A DNA stretch of 64,000 nt. It comes from Tethya wilhelma (taxonomy: Eukaryota; Porifera; Demospongiae; Tethyida; Tethyidae). The stretch covers positions 8,380,722 to 8,444,721 of the forward strand of contig CAXIPT010000001.1 in assembly GCA_964030475.1 (NCBI GenBank). The letters run 5' to 3'. The translations under genes and the position numbers were made by a program. The notes under the pieces are model-generated. The model was given only the letters and a program-made list of their open reading frames with translations, searched no databases and was not told where the DNA came from. Below are positions 54,149-64,000 of this stretch, one piece after another (the first letter of the stretch is position 1; every line of letters starts with the position of its first letter).

Positions 54149-55751
54149 ATGGCTACTCAAAGCTCCGTTTCACTACAGGCCGAAGCTCCCGAAGAGAACA
54201 TTGGCTTGCCTCCTGGTCGTTACAATGCCGTGGGAAGATCCAGTTCAGACGTACGAAGGCACCAGATAACGAGTGTTGAAGCTGATATGTCCATTGCTGA
54301 GAGTAACACGAACCGACTACAATACTCTTCCAAAACCATCACTAACGTGGCCTTTTCAGTTTTTGGGGAACTCCGACAGCTAAACCAACTTGTTGACGTG
54401 ACGATAAAGGTGGAAGACAGCGAGTTTGCCGTACACAGAGTGGTTTTGGCTGCTACCAGTCCCTATTTCAGGGGCATGTTTACAGGTGTGTTGGTAGTTT
54501 ACATACACAACATGTGTTTGTGTTTCGTACTGCATACCTGACATTGGCACTATTGTATTCGTTTCCTCCTGTATAATGTTACAGGAGAGCTCTCAGAGAG
54601 TCGTCAAGATGTCGTGGTGCTGAAAGAAGTGGACTCTTCGGCTGTTGAACTTCTCATTGGTTTTGTCTACACTGGGAGCATTGAAGTCACAGAGGACAAC
54701 GTCCAATCCCTACTCCCGGCCGCTAACCTGCTCCAACTCACAGAAGTCAGAGATGCTTGTTGTAACTTTCTCAAGCAGCAGCTCGATCCATCCAACTGCC
54801 TTGGTTTCATGGCCTTTGCTGACCTCCATTCTTGTCCCGATCTCTTCTCAGCTTCTCAACGCTTTGCTCAGAAACATTTCCCCGAAGTGAGAGTATCTGA
54901 GGAGTTTGTTCATCTCGAAGCTAGCACGGTCATCGAACTAATCTCGAGCAATGACCTGGGTGTTCTCTCGGAAGAGGATGTCTTCGAGGCAGTTGTACAA
55001 TGGGTGAAACACGACAAGGAGAACAGAAACCATCATCTTCCCAACCTCATCCAACACGTCCGCTACGAGCTCCTCTCCAGCAACTACATCTTGAAGCACG
55101 TCGCAGAAGAAGAGCTGCTCAACTCCAACCCATCCTGTAAAGACTTCATCATCAACGCCCTCAAGTATCGCCTCATGTCGCCGTCAGAGAGAGTGGCCTT
55201 GTCTGGGAGAGAGTCTGTGTCCAGAGTGCGTATTGGTGGTCCACAGTCCATCCTGGTCGTGGGCGGACAGGCACCGAAGGCCATCAGGAACATCGAGATT
55301 TACGACGTAAAGTCTCATCTGTGCAAATCAGGGCCAGAGTTAATTATTCGCAGGTGTCGGTGTGGTGTGACTGTGTTGAATGGATCGGTGTATGCAGTGG
55401 GAGGGTTTGATGGTACATCTAGAGTAAGGTGGGTACCTGTGTGTGTGTAATGTTGTTAGTTGTAGCAAGTATGGACAGATAGAATTGATGATAATCTCAT
55501 TTGGGTAGACTGAAGTCTTTCCCTCTGTCTGAGCTTCACGCTTGCTACAGTGTGTGTGTGTGTGTGTGTGTGTGGCTGGCTAGGTGTTTACATTCAGGGG
55601 TATTGAGTATTTCAAGGACAGAGTTTAGTGGTTAAGGATCAAAAGAGAGTTGCATGTAACATGCAACTCCACCTGGTGTATTACAAATGTAGCTACATGT
55701 ACCAGTTAATGCTATAATTATTGAGTGCACTACTGTTCTTCTCTGACACCT

Positions 55752-55786
<35 letters not shown>

Positions 55787-57292
55787 TCAGTTGAACAGTT
55801 GGATCTCGACAAGGGTTGGTGGGTGATGATGGAGTCCATGTTGTCTCGTAGGAGCACTCTGGGAGTGGCAGTGCTCGATGGGGAGCTGTATGCTGTGGGG
55901 GGCTTTGATGGAACCAATGGGCTGGACACTGTGGAGAAGTACAACCCTGGTAAACACATACAATGCCACATGTTGTGTATTATATCCCAGAATATCATGT
56001 TATGCACTGTGACCATGTGCTACTAGCAGTGTGCTGTCATGGTTTAGTAAGTGCTTGTGTATCAAGTTTCATGGATACTTCCAATATAATTAACCTTCAA
56101 GCCAGAGAGGTTGCCACCAGCATGAGAACAATGGCATGGATCACCAAGCCAAAACTCATTCAGTTTGCAAGCTTCTATGTACTATAATGTGCCTATAAAG
56201 CTATTGCTGTGATCTTTCCTCCATCCAGAGACTAAACAGTGGGTGAATGTAGCTTCAATGAGCACCCGTCGTTCCAGTGTTGGTGTGGCTGTCCTCAATG
56301 GCTATCTCTACGCCGTGGGTGGCTATGATGGTGTGGCCAGACAGTGCCTCAACTCTGTGGAGAGATACGACCCCAAGAACGACGAGTGGACCCAGACGGA
56401 GCCCATGAACCAGCGGAGGAGTGGGGCTGCTGTGGCGGTGCTGGACAACATGCTCTATGCCATCGGAGGTCATGATGGACCTGACATCAGGAAGAGTGTG
56501 GAGAGGTGAGGAGGACAGGACACTTAGCCTTGGTCCCAGAGGGGGCCTGGGAATGAGGCTAGAGGATACTAGTTTTTTTATGTGCGTGACATTGTGTGAA
56601 ATCGATACAATTCTGTAGACCGTATAGCAGGAAAGCCTCATGGTGTCAAACTTTCGCGGATGTCTCTAGTCAAACATTTTGCTGTTTAAGTTTCGCGGAT
56701 GAGCTGTGCAAGCCCATACGTAAATACTTTACGGAGAATTTTGTAGATAAAAACTTTGCAGATGGATTGTGATCCGCAAAAACCACAAAAGTTAAACCCC
56801 GTGTAACTTTCCCGCTATACGGTAGTTGGAAATCGTAGGGGGTAACTTGACAGTAAAGTCTAAAATTATCATCAAATTTAGATCCACAAATATTTAGGCC
56901 AGGGAATATGCTGTGTTGTGGTTAGCAGATTGCCAAGTTGTAAAATTGCATTATATTATACCAGTCCCAAGTCTCATAGTCATTGTTCACCTTTCATTCT
57001 TCTATGCTACCTTGTTTCTTCTGTCCACACCCCCTTTAGATACGATCCCAACACGTCCCAATGGAGGCGTGTCCCTGACATGTCCACCCCTCGGAGGAAC
57101 GCAGCGGCAGCCGTGGTCCACAACCTCCTCTACATCGTCGGGGGTGACGATGGCATCATGAACCTCTCCACCATCGAGGTGTTTGACCCCCTCTACGAGA
57201 GCTGGAAGTTTGCCGATGGCAGACTCACTCACGGACGCAGCTATTCTGGCGTGGCGGTTGTTGATAAGCCTGCTGATCTTCTTCCATCTTGA
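54149..57292 (+). CDS. BTB-BACK-Kelch protein (KLHL family)
   Basis: A substrate adaptor for CUL3 ubiquitin ligases. Exons are 54149-54485, 54585-55428, 55786-55949, 56229-56505 and 57040-57292. Phases 1, 2, 1 and 2 all agree, giving 624 residues. The BTB domain is at about 75-180 ([28 protein letters not shown]), with BACK to about 300 ([12 protein letters not shown]). Six Kelch blades follow, for example [19 protein letters not shown] and LYAIGGHDG. It is closest in feel to the KLHL2/3/17/20 group, but I cannot fix the ortholog. I start at the ATG 54149 (TTCAAAATGG); the frame is open slightly further upstream without an ATG. The last three exons are duplicated at 57960-59466. Confidence 0.92.
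56525..56561. mobile_element. Short foldback element in a KLHL intron
   Basis: TAGCCTTGGTCCCAG to CTGGGAATGAGGCTA is a 37-bp imperfect hairpin. The right flank GAGGATACT matches the left flank CAGGACACT at 7 of 9 positions. The copy in unit B is at 58699-58735. Confidence 0.55.
56620..56824. mobile_element. Inverted-repeat element, ACCGTATAGCAGGAAA type
   Basis: It starts ACCGTATAGCAGGAAA and ends TTTCCCGCTATACGGTA, with internal TTTCGCGGATG in both directions. A diverged member of the family at 33973. The copy in unit B is at 58794-58998. Confidence 0.7.
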
Positions 57293-57925
57293 ATGATTAC
57301 ATAGACAATTACAATAACTGGTGACAAGGACCTCTTGACCTGGTATTGTAGGTGTTTGACAAGCTTGTATTGTTTTATACCACTTTTCATTTACGTACGA
57401 TTATACACAGTATATTGCTGCATCACAAACTCTTGCTATAATCATGACATACAAAAGAAATTATATCCACAAAAGACTACCATTACCAGTAAAAATGTAA
57501 ATTTCTACTAATTTCCTTACGTATATAGCACTGAAGAAGGAAAAACAGCCACATGTAGTGTACGTATGTAAACGCAATCATTATGAATAGGTAATTGACT
57601 ATGATTGGCCACGATCTGGTTCTGGTAACTCGTGTATCTTCACATTACTTGAGGAAATGCCTACGGAGCTGAGGATAATACATAACAAACTAATAGCATA
57701 AACCTCGTAAGGTTACTGTTGAAATTTTCTCAAACTGAAGTTTATCTGGTTTGAGAATGCCTCGAGAAAAATTTGAAAAATTTATTCAAGGACAGAGTTT
57801 AGTGGTTAAGGATCAAAAGAGAGTTGCATGTAACATGCAACTCCACCTGGTGTATTACAAATGTAGCTACATGTACCAGTTAATGCTATAATTATTGAGT
57901 GCACTACTGTTCTTCTCTGACACCT

Positions 57926-57959
<34 letters not shown>

Positions 57960-57960
<1 letters not shown>

Positions 57961-59466
57961 TCAGTTGAACAGTTGGATCTCGACAAGGGTTGGTGGGTGA
58001 TGATGGAGTCCATGTTGTCTCGTAGGAGCACTCTGGGAGTGGCAGTGCTCGATGGGGAGCTGTATGCTGTGGGGGGCTTTGATGGAACCAATGGGCTGGA
58101 CACTGTGGAGAAGTACAACCCTGGTAAACACATACAATGCCACATGTTGTGTATTATATCCCAGAATATCATGTTATGCACTGTGACCATGTGCTACTAG
58201 CAGTGTGCTGTCATGGTTTAGTAAGTGCTTGTGTATCAAGTTTCATGGATACTTCCAATATAATTAACCTTCAAGCCAGAGAGGTTGCCACCAGCATGAG
58301 AACAATGGCATGGATCACCAAGCCAAAACTCATTCAGTTTGCAAGCTTCTATGTACTATAATGTGCCTATAAAGCTATTGCTGTGATCTTTCCTCCATCC
58401 AGAGACTAAACAGTGGGTGAATGTAGCTTCAATGAGCACCCGTCGTTCCAGTGTTGGTGTGGCTGTCCTCAATGGCTATCTCTACGCCGTGGGTGGCTAT
58501 GATGGTGTGGCCAGACAGTGCCTCAACTCTGTGGAGAGATACGACCCCAAGAACGACGAGTGGACCCAGACGGAGCCCATGAACCAGCGGAGGAGTGGGG
58601 CTGCTGTGGCGGTGCTGGACAACATGCTCTATGCCATCGGAGGTCATGATGGACCTGACATCAGGAAGAGTGTGGAGAGGTGAGGAGGACAGGACACTTA
58701 GCCTTGGTCCCAGAGGGGGCCTGGGAATGAGGCTAGAGGATACTAGTTTTTTTATGTGCGTGACATTGTGTGAAATCGATACAATTCTGTAGACCGTATA
58801 GCAGGAAAGCCTCATGGTGTCAAACTTTCGCGGATGTCTCTAGTCAAACATTTTGCTGTTTAAGTTTCGCGGATGAGCTGTGCAAGCCCATACGTAAATA
58901 CTTTACGGAGAATTTTGTAGATAAAAACTTTGCAGATGGATTGTGATCCGCAAAAACCACAAAAGTTAAACCCCGTGTAACTTTCCCGCTATACGGTAGT
59001 TGGAAATCGTAGGGGGTAACTTGACAGTAAAGTCTAAAATTATCATCAAATTTAGATCCACAAATATTTAGGCCAGGGAATATGCTGTGTTGTGGTTAGC
59101 AGATTGCCAAGTTGTAAAATTGCATTATATTATACCAGTCCCAAGTCTCATAGTCATTGTTCACCTTTCATTCTTCTATGCTACCTTGTTTCTTCTGTCC
59201 ACACCCCCTTTAGATACGATCCCAACACGTCCCAATGGAGGCGTGTCCCTGACATGTCCACCCCTCGGAGGAACGCAGCGGCAGCCGTGGTCCACAACCT
59301 CCTCTACATCGTCGGGGGTGACGATGGCATCATGAACCTCTCCACCATCGAGGTGTTTGACCCCCTCTACGAGAGCTGGAAGTTTGCCGATGGCAGACTC
59401 ACTCACGGACGCAGCTATTCTGGCGTGGCGGTTGTTGATAAGCCTGCTGATCTTCTTCCATCTTGA
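57960..59466 (+). pseudogene. Duplicated KLHL exons 3-5 without exons 1-2
   Basis: Exons 57960-58123, 58403-58679 and 59214-59466 repeat the Kelch exons exactly. The exon 3 acceptor is in phase with exon 2, so alternative use is possible in principle. There is no BTB or BACK part. It is either an artefact, a fresh duplication or an alternative 3' end with the same sequence. Confidence 0.8.
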
Positions 59467-60191
59467 ATGATTACATAGACAATTACAATAACTGGTGACA
59501 AGGACCTCTTGACCTGGTATTGTAGGTGTTTGACAAGCTTGTATTGTTTTATACCACTTTTCATTTACGTACGATTATACACAGTATATTGCTGCATCAC
59601 AAACTCTTGCTATAATCATGACATACAAAAGAAATTATATCCACAAAAGACTACCATTACCAGTAAAAATGTAAATTTCTACTAATTTCCTTACGTATAT
59701 AGCACTGAAGAAGGAAAAACAGCCACATGTAGTGTACGTATGTAAACGCAATCATTATGAATAGGTAATTGACTATGATTGGCCACGATCTGGTTCTGGT
59801 AACTCGTGTATCTTCACATTACTTGAGGAAATGCCTACGGAGCTGAGGATAATACATAACAAACTAATAGCATAAACCTCGTAAGGTTACTGTTGAAATT
59901 TTCTCAAACTGAAGTTTATCTGGTTTGAGAATGCCTCGAGAAAAATTTGAAAAATTTTCTCTAATTATCCGACCAAATTTGAAATATCAAACACCTTTGA
60001 AGAACAGTCATTCTCACTGTTCTTTTGGTTACTTTTCCAGCTTCCTATCCTTACCAATCAAAAGTTAGCTCACAGTATGTCAAGTATTGACCATAAGACA
60101 GCATGCATGGCCTATCAACATCATGAATCTGATTAACAATTAATCAATTGAGTGCATATCTACCGGAGGCAAACTCAAACTAGACTGGACT
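59467..60191. other. Intergenic between convergent KLHL and SMC6
   Basis: 59467-59958 is the end of duplication unit B. 59959-60191 is AT-rich and holds no recognisable feature. The missing last codons of SMC6 could lie here, but I could not find them. Confidence 0.5.
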
Positions 60192-63100
60192 TTACATATC
60201 TGCTTCTGGCGAGGGAATTTGTAGGGATATAGTATACCTTATGTCAAGAGGTGTGAAGAAGATGAACTGTCTGTGAGATTGACATTCGGCAAACTCCATC
60301 ATTAATTTCATACTCTTCTTACGGTTCTCCATATCCTATGAATCAATAGCTGTCTAGTAAGGCATTGATACATGTACATTGAGTGCATGCATATGTTCAT
60401 ACATACTATGCACATAGCCCACACACCGGCCGACTTACCATAAAAACATCAAACTCATCCAAACATCTGAAAGGGGCTTCGATGGCATCCCAAAGAGAAG
60501 TAATAAAACAGACAGTAGCAAAAGACCTCTCTCCACCGGACAAACTCTTCAAATCCTTGCTGGACTGACTGTTGCCATGTGAGTTGACAATGATGTCAAG
60601 AGTACCAGCCCTTCCAGGTTTATCAGCAAACTGAAGCTTTCCATCAAAATTTCGTTCTTGGAGGAAATGCATGAAGAACGTTTTTGTTCGTTCCATTGTC
60701 CTCCACTTGAAAGAGCCATAGAGCTTAGTCCGCATTTCCAGTCCTTTCTTCAGCTCCTGTATAGAACAGTTTGAAAGAGACGGCTTGTCACTAGACAAGA
60801 CAATAGTAGTATATACCCACAAAGAAAAAACTCCAACTAAATTCCCAGCAAACTTATAGTTTCTCTGCCATGCAACTTACATCTCTGGCTTTCCTTGCTT
60901 CTTCGATCACAGTCATCCTACTCTCATATTGCTCCATTGCTTCAACATACTTGAGGACTATAGCATCTTGCTCATCCTCTGATGGCTGGTCCTGTAGAAA
61001 CCTGGAAATGGCTTTGACTTCACGTGATAGGTCAGATTCTGATCTGTCTGTCTCAATACGTTCACCAACTGCTGATTGTGTGCTTCGGTGAACGTCTAGT
61101 TGAATCTCTCCTAACTCTGCTTCTTGTTTTCGGAGAGAATCTTGTACCTCATCCAACCTTTTCTTGGAGGATTGAAGTTTTTGCTCCGCTTGTTTTCTGA
61201 TATGAGATAGTTCATTGAGATGATCCTATAAGAATTGCGATCAGCGTTAATGTATTCCTGCCATGTAACCTGTGTGGACTTACACGTGCTCTTGACAAGG
61301 TTTCTGCTGCTATGTCAACCTCACTCTGGCACTGATCTTTCTTAGTGCGGCACTGGAATCTGGCCTGCTCAAGTTCTTGTAGACTCCTGAACTTGGTCTC
61401 TCTATCATCCAAAAGATGATTGATGGTATCTCCGACTTCTCTAATCTCTGATTCCTGAGTGTTGAACACACAAGTGATAACACACTATCATGTATGTGAA
61501 GGAATGTGTGTTTGAGAATAGACTCACATAGGTAGCCACATCTTCCACTTGACTTTCCATATTCTCTTGAATGGTATTCAATTCAAAGATCCTTTGCTCC
61601 CACTTGTTCTTTTCCTCCTGTTTTCTCCTCATCTGTTCCTTCATTCCAGTGAGGCTATGTTGACTCCTTTCTAAATCAGCTCTCAGTTGAGAACCAATTG
61701 CTCTAAGTTCCCGAAGAGAGGAATCAAGATCTGCCAACTTAGCATTTTCTTCTCTGAAAAAAATTGATGGTTATAGTCTATTGTGCTAAATGCTGTTAAC
61801 CCACAATACCATATAACTCCAAATTTTCATGGCACAATATTTTCAGGATTTTTGTGATCGGACAGTATAAAATTATCATGAAAATTTAGAAAACCATAAT
61901 TATAATTATCGGTAATATAATTTCAGAGATCAGAATTCACGAAAGTTAGCTCTAAATAGCAATGGTAAACTTTTCATAAACTTTTTGTGCAGGAGTTATA
62001 TGGTATGTTATAGTGTGGATAGTTGGCTCATCATATTTGGGCATTGGCAGCTAACAGCAAATAGGGTCTACATCAATGCAACATAATTATTTTTATGGAG
62101 GGAAATTTGATTCAAATTATCATGGTATTGCCATTACAGTGCATTATCTCTGAGATTTGCATGATCATGAAACATCAAGGAGGTTAGCTGAGGTACATCT
62201 CACACCTTATAGTATCTTCCACACTGGACTGGATGATGCCAAACTTCCCCCACTTGTTGGAGTAGTAGGCATGAGGGAGCACCTCATCTCCATCAATGGT
62301 CCACGCTGCCCTGGCACCTCTGGGGCGCTGGTGGGTCATCACATGCCTCGCTTCCTCGCCCCTCTCTATGAGCAGCATGCGCTCCACTGAGCACTGGTCA
62401 ATGAGGACATTCACAATGTCCGGGTCACTCACATCCAACACATCCACTATGGTAGGGTAGGCACACTGGGGTCTCTGTGGGTATGTATGTATGTATGTAT
62501 GTATGTATTCAATACATCCACTATGGTAGGGTAGGCACACTGGGGTCTCTGTGGGTATATAATGTCATGTAGAAACTAACTCCATACATAATTTTCCATC
62601 AATCAGCACAAAAAAAAAATCATTCATTGATTATACGATTGTCACTCACATTTTTCGACACATCATACATCTGATCTGAGAAAGGACTAGTGATACACTC
62701 TGGCTTCTTGTATTGACCACCATAAACAGAACGGACAATTTGTTTGAAAACGGCAGCATCTTTTTCATTGTCGACGACAAACGCTCTGAGTGTGCTCCTC
62801 TTCACTGCCTGTTCTACAGCACACGACCACCTGTAGTCCTTCAGGTTGATCTTAGCACCGATGGGTCCTTTGGGAGGATGGCGGAAACGATCATGGTTCT
62901 TCTGCAGAGTGTTCACTAGAGATCTCATTCGAGTGTCAAATACTGAGAGGCTGTCTGAGTGGCTGGTTTGCAAGCGACGAAGCTGCTCTTTACTGCTCTT
63001 AACTTGTGCTTCTTTACTCCTAACATCTTCGCTGTAGACAGCATGAAAATTTGAACAGTGTGTCAACTACTTGCCATAGAGGTAACTCACAGGTGTGCCT

Positions 63101-64000
63101 TGAGGTCTGACTTTAAGCTGCTGATAGTACTGACCATCTTCTTCTGTTCACAATCACATGTGTCCAACTCCACTTCCAGGCTCTTTACTTGCTCTTGAGA
63201 TTTTCTTAACTGATTGAGAACAGCCTCTCTTTCTCCATCTTTATCATCTCTTTGACTCCTATAATAATGATTATTGTATCATCCAACCACATAACCCAGG
63301 CCTGCTGATAATTCCACCCAGCCTAAACTTGATTGACCCAGTGCCATCTACCATAATATTATGAACAGTACATGGAATTCACACCTTAACACAAACTAAC
63401 TGTTCGGCATAATATACATGCAGATACCAAGGGTGGTATATAACCATGAGAATAAACTTCACACTTACTCAGCAATCCTTTCCCTCAGGCCTCTCTGAAG
63501 AGCACTCATCTCACTCTTAGCATCATCTATTTCTCTGTCGATTTGATGAATATCTTTCTTCACTTCCTTTAGCTCCTTCTCTTTATTTCTTAGTTCCCTC
63601 CCTGCAGCATCGAGTCTGTCTTTGGCCTCACTGGCTTTTTGTGTTGCTTGGTTTAAGTCTTCAGTTGCTACAGATTGTTTTTCTTTCTCTTTGGAAACAT
63701 AGCTCTATAAGAAAATACCACGTAGTTGGCAAGAATTTAACACTCACACATGCATTTATTTTGATATGTGTGACATACTTCTGCCTGTTTAATCTTTTCC
63801 TTATATTTCTTCACTCTTGCTTGCCTTTTCCTGACCTCCTCTTCAGCAGGACCAATCAACTATAAACAATTTTAGTATCACAGCTGATTTCTGTTACATT
63901 AACCTCAATTTCTGGCCAGATAATATCGTGCATGTGTCTGGTACGGATCATCAATGTGGTTTGTGAATATAAGCGCACAGAGAACGAATCGAATCACTGC
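60192..64000 (-). CDS. SMC6: SMC6, structural maintenance of chromosomes (C-terminal part; 5' end outside window)
   Basis: ATPase subunit of the SMC5/6 complex in DNA repair and replication. Exons, in gene order: from beyond 64000 to 63904, 63859-63779, 63704-63469, 63258-63091, 63031-62650, 62474-62206, 61753-61528, 61454-61284, 61225-60881, 60756-60439 and 60335-60192. Phases agree throughout. The product covers part of the first coiled coil (RHMHDIIWPEIE), the hinge (HPPKGPIGAKINLKDYRWSC, DQMYDVSKN, NVLIDQCSVERMLLIERG, TIDGDEVLPHAYYSNK), the returning coiled coil, the ABC signature LKSLSGGERSFATVCF, Walker B FRCLDEFDVFM and the end RQFIFFTPLDI. The last stretch to the stop at 60192 reads through a possible GTATAC donor, so the extreme C-terminus is uncertain. 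Confidence 0.93.
61806..62010. repeat. Diverged inverted-repeat element in an SMC6 intron
   Basis: ACCATATAACTCCAAATTTTC at the left and AGGAGTTATATGGTATG at the right are rough reverse complements, with AAAATTATCATGAAAATTT between. It is probably a distant member of the GGGAAATTTTCG family. Confidence 0.45.
62440..62560. repeat. 43-bp duplication of an SMC6 exon edge, split by TATG repeats
   Basis: CATCCACTATGGTAGGGTAG, then GCACACTGGGGTCTCTGTGG, occurs at 62442-62484 and again at 62516-62558. Between the copies is a GTAT microsatellite. The copied part includes the first codons of the exon that starts at 62474 and its AG acceptor. Confidence 0.85.

Larger units (their letters stand above)
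55611..59958. repeat. Tandem duplication, two units of 2174 bp
   Basis: Unit A is 55611-57784 and unit B is 57785-59958, starting at TTCAAGGACAGAG. I noticed no differences by eye, introns and microsatellite included. Each unit carries KLHL exons 3-5, their introns and the 3' flank. Confidence 0.95.

Noticed and set aside
1..64000. tRNA, rRNA or other structured RNA genes
   Set aside because: I saw no convincing tRNA A and B boxes with a cloverleaf, nor any rRNA-like sequence. A covariance-model search would be needed to exclude small ones.

Overview
This window is nuclear DNA from an animal, most likely a sponge (probably a demosponge). Genes have short GT-AG introns and encode eukaryotic proteins: DNA ligase I, COX10, RPP21, SMC6 and a BTB-Kelch protein. 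The sponge call is an inference. It rests on the large single-exon beta-helix receptors with a multi-TM C-terminus, kinases joined to Kelch repeats, an SRCR receptor, a TRAF-type remnant and the compact gene layout. No ribosomal or mitochondrial marker is present to confirm it. All coding joins below were read by eye from splice sites and reading phase.

Layout: 1-915 repeat debris; 916-4385 (+) C-terminal part of LIG1; 4713-5954 (-) an intronless F-box/Cys-rich protein; 6375-6646 a frameshifted TRAF-type fragment; 6.8-16.6 kb a transposon and satellite graveyard holding two near-identical 2-kb blocks (7123-9164 and 14645-16692); 16627-21333 (-) beta-helix/multi-TM receptor 1; 22225-26491 (-) a kinase whose reading frame runs through a coiled coil into an MRL-type (RIAM/lamellipodin-like) RA-PH module; 27109-29555 (-) a related kinase with a coiled coil and Kelch repeats; 30204-36707 (-) a small protein with a possible lipid anchor; 32363-33199 (+) a secreted Cys-rich precursor with a TATA box; 37168-40681 (-) COX10 with its last exon tandemly duplicated; 40945-41798 (+) RPP21, divergent from COX10; 42842-44835 an ATCGATGTCAAA satellite; 47155-51243 (-) receptor 2; 51888-53390 (-) a three-SRCR membrane receptor; 54149-57292 (+) a KLHL protein with its last three exons tandemly duplicated; 60192-64000 (-) the C-terminal part of SMC6.

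How the genes relate: LIG1 and SMC6 serve DNA replication and repair, COX10 makes heme for respiration, and RPP21 serves tRNA processing. The two beta-helix receptors, the SRCR receptor and the secreted peptide are accessory surface or secreted proteins. The two adjacent kinase genes look like paralogs that carry different C-terminal modules.

Most notable are the putative kinase-coiled coil-RA-PH fusion (897 codons, all seven junctions in phase), a Cys-rich secreted precursor with a RKKR site, foldback elements with 9-bp target duplications, a hAT-like insertion with its empty site elsewhere in the window, and three near-identical duplications, one ending at an ambiguous base, that may be assembly or haplotype artefacts.
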